Assembly (NCBI GenBank): GCA_025464005.1
Contig: JAODBO010000082.1
Coordinates: 1 to 64,000 of the forward strand
Direction of reading: 5' to 3'
Source: Acidimicrobiaceae bacterium
GTDB taxonomy: Bacteria > Actinomycetota > Acidimicrobiia > Acidimicrobiales > Bog-793
DNA: 64,000 bases
Each line of letters opens with the position of its first letter. Position 1 is the stretch's first letter. Under the pieces are notes generated by a model that had not been told where the DNA came from, made no database searches, and saw nothing but the letters and a program-made list of their open reading frames with translations. The position numbers were made by a program, and so were the translations under genes. Positions 18,090 through 25,832 of the stretch are shown in pieces.

Positions 18090-19427
18090 ATGCAGAGCCA
18101 GCGTGACTACGTCTTGCGAACTGTGGAAGAGCGTGGCGTGCGCTTCATCCAGTTCTGGTTCACCGACGTCCTCGGCACGGCCAAGACGTTCTCGATCACG
18201 CCCGTGGAGCTCGAGAACGCGCTCGACGAGGGAATGACCTTCGACGGATCGGCGATCGACGGTTTCTCCAGGGTCCAGGAGAGCGACGTGATCGCGCTCC
18301 CGGATCCGAAGACCTTCCAGATCCTGCCGTTCCGGACGGGGCCGGAGGACACGGTCGCCCGGATGTTCTGCGACATCTCGAACCTCGACGGCTCGCCGTT
18401 CGAGGGAGATCCGCGCCACGTGCTGCGCAGGGCGCTGGAGCGAGCGCACGACCGAGGCTTCAGCTTCTTCGCGGCGCCCGAGCTCGAGTACTTCTACTTC
18501 GCTACAAACGACCCGTCCTCGCCCCCGAAGACGCTCGACTCCGGCTCCTACTTCGAGCTCACCGTCGCGGATCTCGCGACCGACCTGCGCAAGCGGACCG
18601 TGATGACCCTCGAGGAGATGGGTATACCGGTCGAGTACGCGCAGCACGAGGACGCGCCGAGCCAGCACGAGATCGACCTCCGCTACACCGACGCGCTGAC
18701 GATGGCGGACACGATCATGACCGTGCGGCTCATGGTCAAGGAGATCGCACAGGAGCGCGGCGCGTACGCGACGTTCATGCCGAAGCCGCTCGCCGGCGTG
18801 CAGGGCTCGGGGATGCACACCCACTTCTCGCTGTTCGCGGAGGGAAACAACGCCTTCCACGACGACGAGGACGAGCGCGGCCTTTCCAAGGTCGCCAGGC
18901 AGTTCATCGCCGGCCTGCTCGAGCATGCCGCCGAGATCACCGCCGTGACCAACCAGTGGGTGAACTCCTACAAGCGTCTGGTCGCCGGCTACGAGGCTCC
19001 GGTCAACGTCTCGTGGGCCTACAACAACCGCTCGGCGCTCGTCAGGATCCCGATCGTCAAGCTCGGCAAGAGCGACTCGACCCGCATCGAGTTCCGCTCA
19101 CCAGATCCTGCGTGCAACCCGTACCTCGCGTTCGCCGTCATTCTCGCTGCCGGACTTCGCGGCATCGAGAAGGGCTACGAGCTGCCGCCCGAGGCCGACA
19201 CCAACCTCTTCCTCATGTCGCCGCGAGAGCTCGACGCGGCAGGGATCAAGCCGCTGCCGAAGAACCTCGACGCTGCGCTCGCCGCGATGGAACGGTCCGA
19301 GCTCGTGGCCGAGACCCTCGGCGAGCACGTGTTCGAGTGGTTCCTGCGCAACAAGCGCAGCGAATGGGAGGAGTACACCCGACAGGTGACCCCGTACGAG
19401 CTCACCCGCTACCTGCCAGCGCTCTGA
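18090..19427 (+). CDS. glnA: glutamine synthetase type I
   Basis: This enzyme forms glutamine from glutamate, ammonia and ATP, and is central to nitrogen assimilation. The 445-residue protein has the N-terminal beta-grasp domain with MTFDGSAIDGFSRVQESD, the catalytic elements APELEYFYF and GSGMHTHFSL, and the RIEFRSPDPACNPYLAFA stretch. The length and the C-terminal segment (NLFLMSPRELDAAG, without the NLYDLPPEE adenylylation site) place it in the GSI-alpha group, which is not controlled by adenylylation. ATG 18090 follows GGGAAGGATCGGGCG. The glnR-like gene follows 3 bp after the stop. Confidence 0.97.
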   Translation: MQSQRDYVLRTVEERGVRFIQFWFTDVLGTAKTFSITPVELENALDEGMTFDGSAIDGFSRVQESDVIALPDPKTFQILPFRTGPEDTVARMFCDISNLDGSPFEGDPRHVLRRALERAHDRGFSFFAAPELEYFYFATNDPSSPPKTLDSGSYFELTVADLATDLRKRTVMTLEEMGIPVEYAQHEDAPSQHEIDLRYTDALTMADTIMTVRLMVKEIAQERGAYATFMPKPLAGVQGSGMHTHFSLFAEGNNAFHDDEDERGLSKVARQFIAGLLEHAAEITAVTNQWVNSYKRLVAGYEAPVNVSWAYNNRSALVRIPIVKLGKSDSTRIEFRSPDPACNPYLAFAVILAAGLRGIEKGYELPPEADTNLFLMSPRELDAAGIKPLPKNLDAALAAMERSELVAETLGEHVFEWFLRNKRSEWEEYTRQVTPYELTRYLPAL

Positions 19428-19430
19428 CCG

Positions 19431-20111
19431 ATGGAGCCGCTCCTCTGCTTTCCTGATCCACCGGTGACCCAGCTCGCCAAGGCGTTGGACGCGGCCGGCT
19501 ACCCCTGGATGTCGGTTACAGACGTCGAGGCGGCGAAGCGCCTCGAGCCGGAGGACGGCTGGGCCGGAGCGATCGTCTCGGCGGTGGAGGACCCCGACGG
19601 CGCGTTCGGACTGTGCCGGAGCCTGCGCAAGCGGGAGACATCGCTCACGCCGCTGCTCCTCATCATCGAGGCGCACCAGCTCGCCGAGCTCGAGCTGCGC
19701 GAAGACCTGTTCGACGACTTCACCATCGCCAGCTCGATGCCCGACGAGATCGAGGCACGACTCGGGCACCTGCTTTGGCGCACCGGACGGGGTAAGCGCC
19801 ACGACGTCATCGCCTACGGGCCGCTCGCGCTCAACCTCGAGACCTACCAGGCGGTCGTGGCGGGGCGCCCGCTCGACCTGACGTTCATGGAGTACGAGCT
19901 GCTTCGCTTCCTCGCCGCGCATCCCGGGAAAGTCTTCACTCGCGAGGTGCTGCTCTCGCGCGTGTGGGGATACGAGTACTTCGGCGGAGCGAGGACCGTC
20001 GACGTCCATATCCGGCGGCTTCGAGCCAAGCTGGGCGAGGAGCATGCCCACCTGATCGAGACGGTCCGGAGCGTCGGCTACCGGTTCGGGCGCGCTCGCT
20101 GGGCGCCCTGA
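19431..20111 (+). CDS. glnR: GlnR-like OmpR-family nitrogen regulator
   Basis: A 226-residue winged-helix regulator. The C-terminal OmpR/PhoB DNA-binding domain (about residues 125-222) has LDLTFMEYELLRFLAAHPGK, WGYEYFGGARTVDVHIRRLR and ETVRSVGYRFG, very close to actinobacterial GlnR. The N-terminal receiver-like domain lacks the phospho-acceptor aspartate: the equivalent strand reads AIVSAVED. The mycobacterial and Streptomyces GlnR keep an aspartate there but work without phosphorylation. The ATG lies 3 bp after glnA, so the two are co-transcribed. It likely controls nitrogen genes including glnA. Confidence 0.85.
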   Translation: MEPLLCFPDPPVTQLAKALDAAGYPWMSVTDVEAAKRLEPEDGWAGAIVSAVEDPDGAFGLCRSLRKRETSLTPLLLIIEAHQLAELELREDLFDDFTIASSMPDEIEARLGHLLWRTGRGKRHDVIAYGPLALNLETYQAVVAGRPLDLTFMEYELLRFLAAHPGKVFTREVLLSRVWGYEYFGGARTVDVHIRRLRAKLGEEHAHLIETVRSVGYRFGRARWAP

Positions 20112-20126
20112 GCACACGGGTCGGTC

Positions 20127-20177
20127 GCCGCGCGATCGGGACCGGCGCGCGATCGGAACCGCCGCGCGATCGGGATG
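20127..20177. repeat. three tandem 17-bp repeats
   Basis: Three back-to-back units, GCCGCGCGATCGGGACC, GGCGCGCGATCGGAACC and GCCGCGCGATCGGGATG, fill the gap between the convergent glnR and YVTN-protein stops. The core CGCGCGATCGG is identical in all three. No coding role is visible; it could be a small VNTR or a binding array. Confidence 0.75.
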
Positions 20178-20195
20178 CGCGGTGAGCAGCGCTGG

Positions 20196-21374
20196 CTAGC
20201 CCTTCGCCTTCTTCTTCGTCGCGGCGGTGTTCGAGGTGGAGGTCCCGGCCGCCCCTTGAGCCTGGGTCGTGAGCGCGATCGCGTACGGGCCGCCGGGGGC
20301 CGCGATCGGTGTCCCGACGGTGTGCGTCTTCAGGTCGACCGGCACGATCGTCCCTGCGCCGAAGCACGTCACCCAGGCGGTCACACCGGTGATGGCGATG
20401 CCCTCGGGGCTCTTGCAGGCGGCGATGGGACTTCCCACGGCCCCCGTCGCCACGCTGACCGGGGTGACGTTGTCGCCCGCCGCCACACCCGACGGTGCCG
20501 CCGCGACGTACACCGTCGAGCTCTCACCGGGGGCGAAGGCCAGCGCCTGAGGCGCGCCTCCCACCCCGACCGGCGTGCCGGCCGTGGCGGAAGCGGCGGC
20601 GATCGGGGACACGCTGTCGGAGTTGGAGTTGGCCACGAAGACGGTCGAGCCGTCGGGCGAGACCGCGACGGCGGTGGGCGCGTTACCTACGGTGATCGGT
20701 GACGACGCCTTCCCCGTGGCGAGGTCGATCGGCGTGACGGTGTTGCCGATGGCGCCCGTCTGGCCGGCCACGATCGCGCCGGCGTCGGCGACGTAGGCGG
20801 TCTTGCCGTCAGGGGTGATCACGATGCCCTGCGGACCCTTTCCGACAGAGATCGGCGACATGGCCTTGCCGGTCGTGAGGTCGATCGGAGTGACGGTGTC
20901 CCCGATCGGGCTCGAGCCGGCGTCGGTGACGTAAGCCGTCTTGCCGTCGGGGGCGATCGCAATGCCTGCGGGCCCGGTTCCCGCCGAGATAGCGGGCCGC
21001 GCCTTGCCCGTCGCGAGGTCGATCGGGGTGACGGAGTTGGACGCGTAGTTCGTGACGTACGCGGTCTTCGCGTCGGGGGCGATGGCGACGGCGTCGGGGA
21101 AGATCCCGACGTGGATCGACGCCGCGGGCCCGGTGCCCGACCCCGACGTGACGTTGACCGGGACGACGGTGTCCCCGAGGCCGAGCCCCGACCCGGTGCC
21201 GACGAGCGTGACGTAGGCCACGACCTCTGGAGGAAGGGGCGGCAACGTCGAGGTGGTGGTGCTCGGCAACGCGGCGCCGCCTCCGCCGCACGCGCCGGCG
21301 ACGAGGGCTACCGCCCCCGCGGCGATCACGGGCAATCCGGCGCGCCGGTGGCGCGCGACGCTGTCGCGGATCAC
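20196..21374 (-). CDS. YVTN beta-propeller lipoprotein
   Basis: A 392-residue exported protein. It begins with a basic N-terminus and hydrophobic segment ending in a lipobox (LVAGAC, about residue 29), then a Thr/Pro-rich linker, so it is probably a lipoprotein anchored outside the membrane. The rest is a seven-blade-like propeller of YVTN repeats: AIAPDAKTAYVTN, AIAPDGKTAYVTD, ITPDGKTAYVAD, VSPDGSTVFVAN and so on, each with VTPIDLATGKA-type strands. Such proteins bind other proteins or redox cofactors; the partner is unknown. The lysine-rich C-terminus is unusual. Its GTG start overlaps the ridA stop (GTGA), so it is coupled to ridA. Confidence 0.85.
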   Translation of the reverse strand: MIRDSVARHRRAGLPVIAAGAVALVAGACGGGGAALPSTTTSTLPPLPPEVVAYVTLVGTGSGLGLGDTVVPVNVTSGSGTGPAASIHVGIFPDAVAIAPDAKTAYVTNYASNSVTPIDLATGKARPAISAGTGPAGIAIAPDGKTAYVTDAGSSPIGDTVTPIDLTTGKAMSPISVGKGPQGIVITPDGKTAYVADAGAIVAGQTGAIGNTVTPIDLATGKASSPITVGNAPTAVAVSPDGSTVFVANSNSDSVSPIAAASATAGTPVGVGGAPQALAFAPGESSTVYVAAAPSGVAAGDNVTPVSVATGAVGSPIAACKSPEGIAITGVTAWVTCFGAGTIVPVDLKTHTVGTPIAAPGGPYAIALTTQAQGAAGTSTSNTAATKKKAKG

Positions 21375-21730
21375 GATGACGGTAGGAAGGCCCAGGCCTC
21401 GATCTCGACGACCGCTCCGAGCGGCAGCGCCCGCACGGCGACGGCGGTGCGCGCCGGGCGGCGGTCGCCGAAGGCCTCGAGGTAGGCGTCGTTCATCGCG
21501 TCGAAGTCGACGATGTCGACCATGAACACCGTCGTCTTCACGACGTCGTCGAGGGTGGCCCCTTCTGTGCCGAGCACGGAGGCGACGTTCGCGACCGCTT
21601 GGCGCACCTGTGCGGAGAGCCCGTCGGCGAGCACGCCGTCGACGGCTCCCAGCTGTCCGGAGCAGACGAGGAAATCCCCCGCCCGGACGACGCTCGAATA
21701 GGGACCGGCGACGCGCGGCAGGGCGGTCAC
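21371..21730 (-). CDS. ridA: RidA family protein (enamine/imine deaminase)
   Basis: This small enzyme (119 residues) hydrolyses reactive enamines and imines made by PLP enzymes. The family hallmarks are present: GPYSSVVRAGDFLVCSGQLG near the start, FMVDIVDF in the middle, and ARTAVAVRALPLGAVVEIEAWA near the end, with the conserved Arg and Glu. GTG 21730 gives the normal length; the open frame continues upstream into the erpA shadow. It lies 22 bp after erpA and before the YVTN lipoprotein. In M. tuberculosis a RidA homologue (Rv3678c) also lies next to the metallo-hydrolase and ArsA-like pair found nearby here. Confidence 0.88.
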   Translation of the reverse strand: MTALPRVAGPYSSVVRAGDFLVCSGQLGAVDGVLADGLSAQVRQAVANVASVLGTEGATLDDVVKTTVFMVDIVDFDAMNDAYLEAFGDRRPARTAVAVRALPLGAVVEIEAWAFLPSS

Positions 21731-21752
21731 GTCGTTGACGGTGCGCTGCGAA

Positions 21753-22121
21753 TCAGCTGAAGGACGAGCCGCAACCGCAGGTACGCGAGGCGTTCGGGTT
21801 GGTGATGTGGAAGCCCGCTCCTTGGAGACCGTCGCGGTAGTCGAGGGTCGCACCCTTCAGCAGCTCGGCGCTCTCGGGGTCGACGGCCACCTTCACGTCC
21901 GAGAAGGACCGGACGACGTCGTCGTCGGCGAGCTCCGCGTCGAAGAACATGTCGTAGCTGTAGCCGGAGCACCCACCCGGGCGCACGGCGACGCGCAGCG
22001 CGAGTCCCTCGCTGCCGGGCTCGTCGGCGAGCAGCTCGGTCACCTTCCGCACGGCGTCGTCGGTGAGGGTCACCGGGCCCGGCCGACGGCCGATCTGCAC
22101 TGAACTGGTGGCGATGCTCAC
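21753..22121 (-). CDS. erpA: iron-sulfur cluster carrier/insertion protein
   Basis: An A-type carrier of the HesB/IscA family that delivers Fe-S clusters to target proteins. The three conserved cysteines are present: one in PGGCSGYSYDM and two in the C-terminal TCGCGSSFS motif. The 122-residue product starts at GTG 22121, 8 bases after a strong GAGGAGG. It diverges from mrp (55-bp gap), another Fe-S carrier, so the shared promoter region serves Fe-S assembly. Confidence 0.94.
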   Translation of the reverse strand: MSIATSSVQIGRRPGPVTLTDDAVRKVTELLADEPGSEGLALRVAVRPGGCSGYSYDMFFDAELADDDVVRSFSDVKVAVDPESAELLKGATLDYRDGLQGAGFHITNPNASRTCGCGSSFS

Positions 22122-22206
22122 TTGGCGCTCCTCCTCGTCTCTGCACAGCATCCTACCAACGAGTCACCGCTCGTCGTCGCGACCCCTCCAGGTAGCATGA
22201 TCAGGG

Positions 22207-23388
22207 ATGACGCACGACGAGACACTACCGGCGGCGACCCCGGAGGTGACCGCGGACGCCGTGCTCGACGCGCTGCGCGACGTCGTCGACCCCGAGTTGC
22301 ACGAGAGCCTCGTCGAGCTCGGGATGATACGCAACGTCGAGGTCACCGGGGCCGTCGTGGCGGTGGACGTGGCGCTCACGATCGCGTCGTGCCCGCTCCG
22401 GGGCCAGATCCGTGAGGACGTCGCGAGCCGAGTCGGCCGGCTGGCCGGAGTCGCCGACGTCGAGGTTCGGATCGGAGTCATGGGCGCCGAGGAGCGCTCC
22501 GCGCTGATGGCACGCGCCCGGCGCGCCGCGCAGCAGCGGGCCGTCGCCGTGGACCTTCCGCCGTCGGCCCGAGTGCTCGGCGTCGTCTCCGGCAAGGGCG
22601 GCGTGGGCAAGTCGTCGATCTCGGTCAACCTCGCGGTGGCCCTCGCCTCCCGGGGTCTCACCGTCGGTCTGCTCGACGCCGACATCTGGGGCTTCTCGAT
22701 TCCGCGGATGCTCGGTGTGGACGGGCCCCTCGAGGTGCGGGGCATGAAGATGCAGCCGATCGAGCGCAAGTTCGGCGCCGGCGCGGTCAAGGTCGTCTCG
22801 ATGGGCTTCCTGTCCGGCGAGGACGACGCGATCATGTGGCGCGGGCTCATGTTGAACCGAGCCCTCCAGCACTTCCTCGAGGACGTCGAGTGGGGCCGGG
22901 TCGACTACCTCGTCGTCGACATGCCGCCGGGCACCGGTGACGTGCAGATGGGCCTGGCCCGCATGCTGCCGCGCACCGAGCTGCTCGTTGTCACCACCCC
23001 GGGCCTCGCCGCGCAGAAAGTGGCCGGACGTGCGGCCGACATGGCCCGCAAGGGACACCTGCGCATCGCCGGTGTCATCGAGAACATGTCCGGCTTCACC
23101 TGCGGGCACGGCGAGCGGTACGAGCTCTTCGGCAGCGGCGGAGGCCAACGCCTCGCCGAGGAGATCGGCGCCCCGCTCGTCGGCCGCGTGCCGCTCGATC
23201 CGAGCGTCGCTGTCGGCGGTGACACCGGGGCGCCCGCGGCACTCGATACCGCCAGCCCGATCGCCGCGGTCTTCGCCGACCTGGCGGAGCGTGTCGCCAC
23301 CGAGATCGCTCCCCTCGTCGACCTCGAGGGCTGCAGCGCACGCCTCCTGGCCAACGTCGAGGCTGCCCTCGACCGATCGGCCAGCTGA
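22207..23388 (+). CDS. mrp: Mrp/ApbC-type Fe-S carrier ATPase
   Basis: This is a P-loop ATPase that assembles and transfers Fe-S clusters. Residues 13-95 form a MIP18/DUF59 domain (LRDVVDPELHESLVELGM), followed by the ATPase with deviant Walker A GKGGVGKS (residues 129-136), LLDADIWGFSIPRML and VVDMPPGTGD. The family's cluster-binding CxxC is not intact: the site reads FTCGHGERYELFG with a single cysteine, so cluster bridging would need another ligand. ATG 22207 is the start. It is divergent from erpA. Confidence 0.93.
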   Translation: MTHDETLPAATPEVTADAVLDALRDVVDPELHESLVELGMIRNVEVTGAVVAVDVALTIASCPLRGQIREDVASRVGRLAGVADVEVRIGVMGAEERSALMARARRAAQQRAVAVDLPPSARVLGVVSGKGGVGKSSISVNLAVALASRGLTVGLLDADIWGFSIPRMLGVDGPLEVRGMKMQPIERKFGAGAVKVVSMGFLSGEDDAIMWRGLMLNRALQHFLEDVEWGRVDYLVVDMPPGTGDVQMGLARMLPRTELLVVTTPGLAAQKVAGRAADMARKGHLRIAGVIENMSGFTCGHGERYELFGSGGGQRLAEEIGAPLVGRVPLDPSVAVGGDTGAPAALDTASPIAAVFADLAERVATEIAPLVDLEGCSARLLANVEAALDRSAS

Positions 23389-23439
23389 GCTCGAGCCGCG
23401 AGGCGGCGCCGGGCGGTCGCGAGCGCCGGTGGGAGCCCG

Positions 23440-24327
23440 TCAGGCGGTCGTCCAGCTAGCGCCCGGGTCGTCCGGGTCGGCGGACCGGGCGCGCCCTTCG
23501 ACACCGAGCTTGCGCAGGTGCGCCCAGACCTGGAGCCGCGAGGCGTCGACGAGGCCGACGGCGAGCATCGGGTAGACCGCTGCCGCGAGGTCGCCGATGG
23601 TGACGGGACCGAGTGCCGCGAGGAGCTCGAGCACCTGCGCCTCGCGCTGCAGCCGGTGCGCGATGTACGACTCGAGGACTGTGCGAGGAGAGCTCATCGG
23701 CTCGCCGTGGCCGGGAGCGATGAGATCGACGGCCGGGTCGAGACGAAGCACCCGGTCGAGGCTCTCGAGGTAGGCCGTCATGTCGCCTTCGGGAGCGGCC
23801 ACGACAGTCGTGGTGCCCCCGAGCACGTGGTCGCCCGAGAACAGCAGACGCCGCGGGGGATGAAGCCGGGCGGGCGCGGGTCCCGATTCCGTCGCCGGAT
23901 CTCGCCCCGGTGCCGGCACGCGATCCAGCACGTAGCAGAGGTGATCGGCCGAGTGCCCGGGGGTGTGCAGGGGCTGGAGCCGCCAGCCGGGGACGGCGAC
24001 GACGTCGCCTTCGCTGAGCACCGCGTCCGGTCGGTACCCACCGCGTCCCGGCGGCCCGAGCACGACCGCGGCACTGCGATCGGCCAGCTCACGGGCGCCG
24101 GACGCGTGGTCTAGGTGGCTGTGGGTGATCACGACGTAACGGACCGATCCGCCGGTCACCTCGAGCAGTCGGTCGATGTGGGCCGAGTCGGCCGGACCAG
24201 GATCGACGACGATCGAGTTCACGGCCCCGATCACGTAGCTGTTCGTCCCCTTGCCGGTCATCGGCAACGGATTGTTGGCGACGATCCTCGAGACGCCGGG
24301 CTCGATCTCGACGGGCGCGCCGGTCAA
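23440..24327 (-). CDS. metallo-beta-lactamase fold hydrolase (LACTB2-like)
   Basis: A two-metal hydrolase with THSHLDHASGA (the HxHxDH motif), HTPGHSADH, FSGDHVLGG and APGHGEP, so all metal ligands are present. A C-terminal winged-helix-like domain follows (VTIGDLAAAVYPML onward), as in the LACTB2/Rv3677c type, which includes RNA- or ester-hydrolysing members. At 295 residues it is normal. The only start at the right place is TTG 24327, which lies in the loop of a strong hairpin after whiB. It belongs to the conserved WhiB4-type neighbourhood. Substrate unknown. Confidence 0.87.
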   Translation of the reverse strand: MTGAPVEIEPGVSRIVANNPLPMTGKGTNSYVIGAVNSIVVDPGPADSAHIDRLLEVTGGSVRYVVITHSHLDHASGARELADRSAAVVLGPPGRGGYRPDAVLSEGDVVAVPGWRLQPLHTPGHSADHLCYVLDRVPAPGRDPATESGPAPARLHPPRRLLFSGDHVLGGTTTVVAAPEGDMTAYLESLDRVLRLDPAVDLIAPGHGEPMSSPRTVLESYIAHRLQREAQVLELLAALGPVTIGDLAAAVYPMLAVGLVDASRLQVWAHLRKLGVEGRARSADPDDPGASWTTA

Positions 24328-24338
24328 CCGGCGCGCCC
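24313..24338 (-). promoter_or_regulatory. perfect hairpin covering the metallo-hydrolase start
   Basis: GGGCGCGCCGG and CCGGCGCGCCC form an 11-bp perfect stem around the four-base loop TCAA. On the minus strand the loop is TTGA, and its TTG is the apparent start codon of the metallo-hydrolase, 22 bp past the whiB stop. It may end whiB transcripts or limit translation of the next gene. Confidence 0.55.
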
Positions 24339-24349
24339 GGCCGGCCTGG

Positions 24350-24613
24350 TCAGCCGGCGCGGCGATCGAGGAGCTGCTTGCGCTCCATCTCGTTGAGACC
24401 GCCCCAGATGCCGTGCGGCTCGCGGATACGGATCGCGTAATCGAGGCAGGGCCGGCGCACCGGGCACGAGTCGCAGATGGCTTTCGCCGCGTTCTCGCGC
24501 TCGTGCCGCTCCTCTTTGCGCTCGACGTGGGGCGGCGGGAAGAACACCTCGGCCTGAGGTCCGCGGCATGAGGCCTTCACGTGCCATATTTCGTCGGATC
24601 GCCTCGCGACCAC
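24350..24613 (-). CDS. whiB: WhiB-family Fe-S transcription factor (WhiB4-like context)
   Basis: An 87-residue WhiB-like regulator binding a 4Fe-4S cluster that senses redox or NO. Four conserved cysteines are at residues 16, 47, 50 and 56 (the last three in CDSCPVRRPC), followed by GIWGG and a basic C-terminal DNA-binding segment. GTG 24613 follows a strong GAGGAGGGGG. It diverges from two ArsA-like ATPases, with a metallo-hydrolase downstream; this is the whiB4 (Rv3681c) neighbourhood in M. tuberculosis as I recall it, so WhiB4 is the best match, but by context rather than sequence. Confidence 0.93.
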   Translation of the reverse strand: MVARRSDEIWHVKASCRGPQAEVFFPPPHVERKEERHERENAAKAICDSCPVRRPCLDYAIRIREPHGIWGGLNEMERKQLLDRRAG

Positions 24614-24830
24614 GACCCCCTCCTCGTGTCGTCCTTACCGAATCGATTGCATCTCACGCTCCGGACCAGCCCCGCGCCAACCCGAAGCGACCACTGCCGC
24701 AGTTGCGACGCTACCGCCCGTTAGCACCTCTGACAAGGGGGAACTCTCGAGCGTGCGAATTACCTGTGACACGGCTGGGCGCGCTGTACTGGCTATGGCG
24801 CTCGGGGCGCGGCGGTAGTGTCGCCTCCAG

Positions 24831-25832
24831 ATGGACGTTTCCGCCTTCTGCCGGCAGAGCAACGTCGTCGTCGTGGTCGGCAAGGGTGGCGTCGGCAAGA
24901 CGACTGTGACCGCCGCGCTCGCGAGGACCGCGGCCGAGGCCGGCCTCGACGTGCTCGTCCTCGCGCTCGACGACAGTGGCGGCCTCCCCGCGCTGTTCGG
25001 GCGCGACGAGCCCTTCGGCTACACCGAAGTCGTCCTCGTCGAGGGCGCGCCCCCCGCGGCCTCGCCCGACGGGCGCCGGGACCGGCCGGGACTGGTCCCG
25101 GGCCGCATCCGGGGCCGGGTGCTGACGCCCGACGCCGCGCTGCTCGAGTACCTCGCCGATCACGGGCTCGGGCGCGTGTCACGGCGCCTCGTGCAGAGCG
25201 GCGCGCTCGACGTCGTCGCGACCGCGATCCCGGGCGTCCGCGAGATGCTCGTGCTCGCCCGGCTCAAGCAGATCGAACGCGACGGAGTCGCCGATCTCAT
25301 CATCCTGGACGCTCCCGCGACCGGCCATGCGGTCACCTTCCTCACCAGCTCCGGCGGGCTCGCCGACGCCGCTCGCGGCGGGCCGCTGCGCTCCCAGGCC
25401 GAGCAGGTCGTGGAGATGCTCTCCGACCCGGCTCGCTGCCAGGTGCTGCTCGTGACCGCACCGGAGGAGACGCCGGTGAACGAGGTCGTCGAGACCGCGT
25501 ACCGCCTCGAGGACGAAGTCGGGACGAGACTCGGCCCCGTCGTGGTGAACGGCTGCTATCCCGTGATCGACCATCTCGACGCTGATCCGATCGCCGCGGC
25601 GCGCGCCGCCGGGGTCGCCGAGCCGTCCCCGTCCGACGCCCGCCGGATCCATGAGGCGGCGCACTTTCGCTCGAGGCGCCAGGCAGTCGAGCGCCACCAG
25701 CTCGAGCGCCTCGCGACCGAGCTCCCGCTGCCGCGGGTCGTGCTGCCCTACCTGTTCACCGCAGGGGTCGGTCCGGCCGAGGTCGTCTCCCTCGCGGCCT
25801 CGCTGACGGCCGGGATCGAAGCGCTCGCGTGA
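24831..25832 (+). CDS. ArsA/Get3-like ATPase, first subunit
   Basis: A 333-residue ATPase of the ArsA/GET3 superfamily with a deviant Walker A VVGKGGVGKTTV (about residues 16-27) and a switch region ILDAPATGHAVTFL. It is normally paired with a second such subunit. In M. tuberculosis the pair Rv3679-Rv3680, next to whiB4, is essential for normal growth on some carbon sources. No arsenite pump (ArsB with ArsD) is adjacent, so an arsenic role is not indicated; protein targeting or metabolic control is possible. ATG 24831; its stop overlaps the second subunit's GTG (GTGA). Confidence 0.86.
   Translation: MDVSAFCRQSNVVVVVGKGGVGKTTVTAALARTAAEAGLDVLVLALDDSGGLPALFGRDEPFGYTEVVLVEGAPPAASPDGRRDRPGLVPGRIRGRVLTPDAALLEYLADHGLGRVSRRLVQSGALDVVATAIPGVREMLVLARLKQIERDGVADLIILDAPATGHAVTFLTSSGGLADAARGGPLRSQAEQVVEMLSDPARCQVLLVTAPEETPVNEVVETAYRLEDEVGTRLGPVVVNGCYPVIDHLDADPIAAARAAGVAEPSPSDARRIHEAAHFRSRRQAVERHQLERLATELPLPRVVLPYLFTAGVGPAEVVSLAASLTAGIEALA

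Noticed and set aside
20127..20177. CRISPR-like array
   Set aside because: Units are directly adjacent with no spacers and only three copies.
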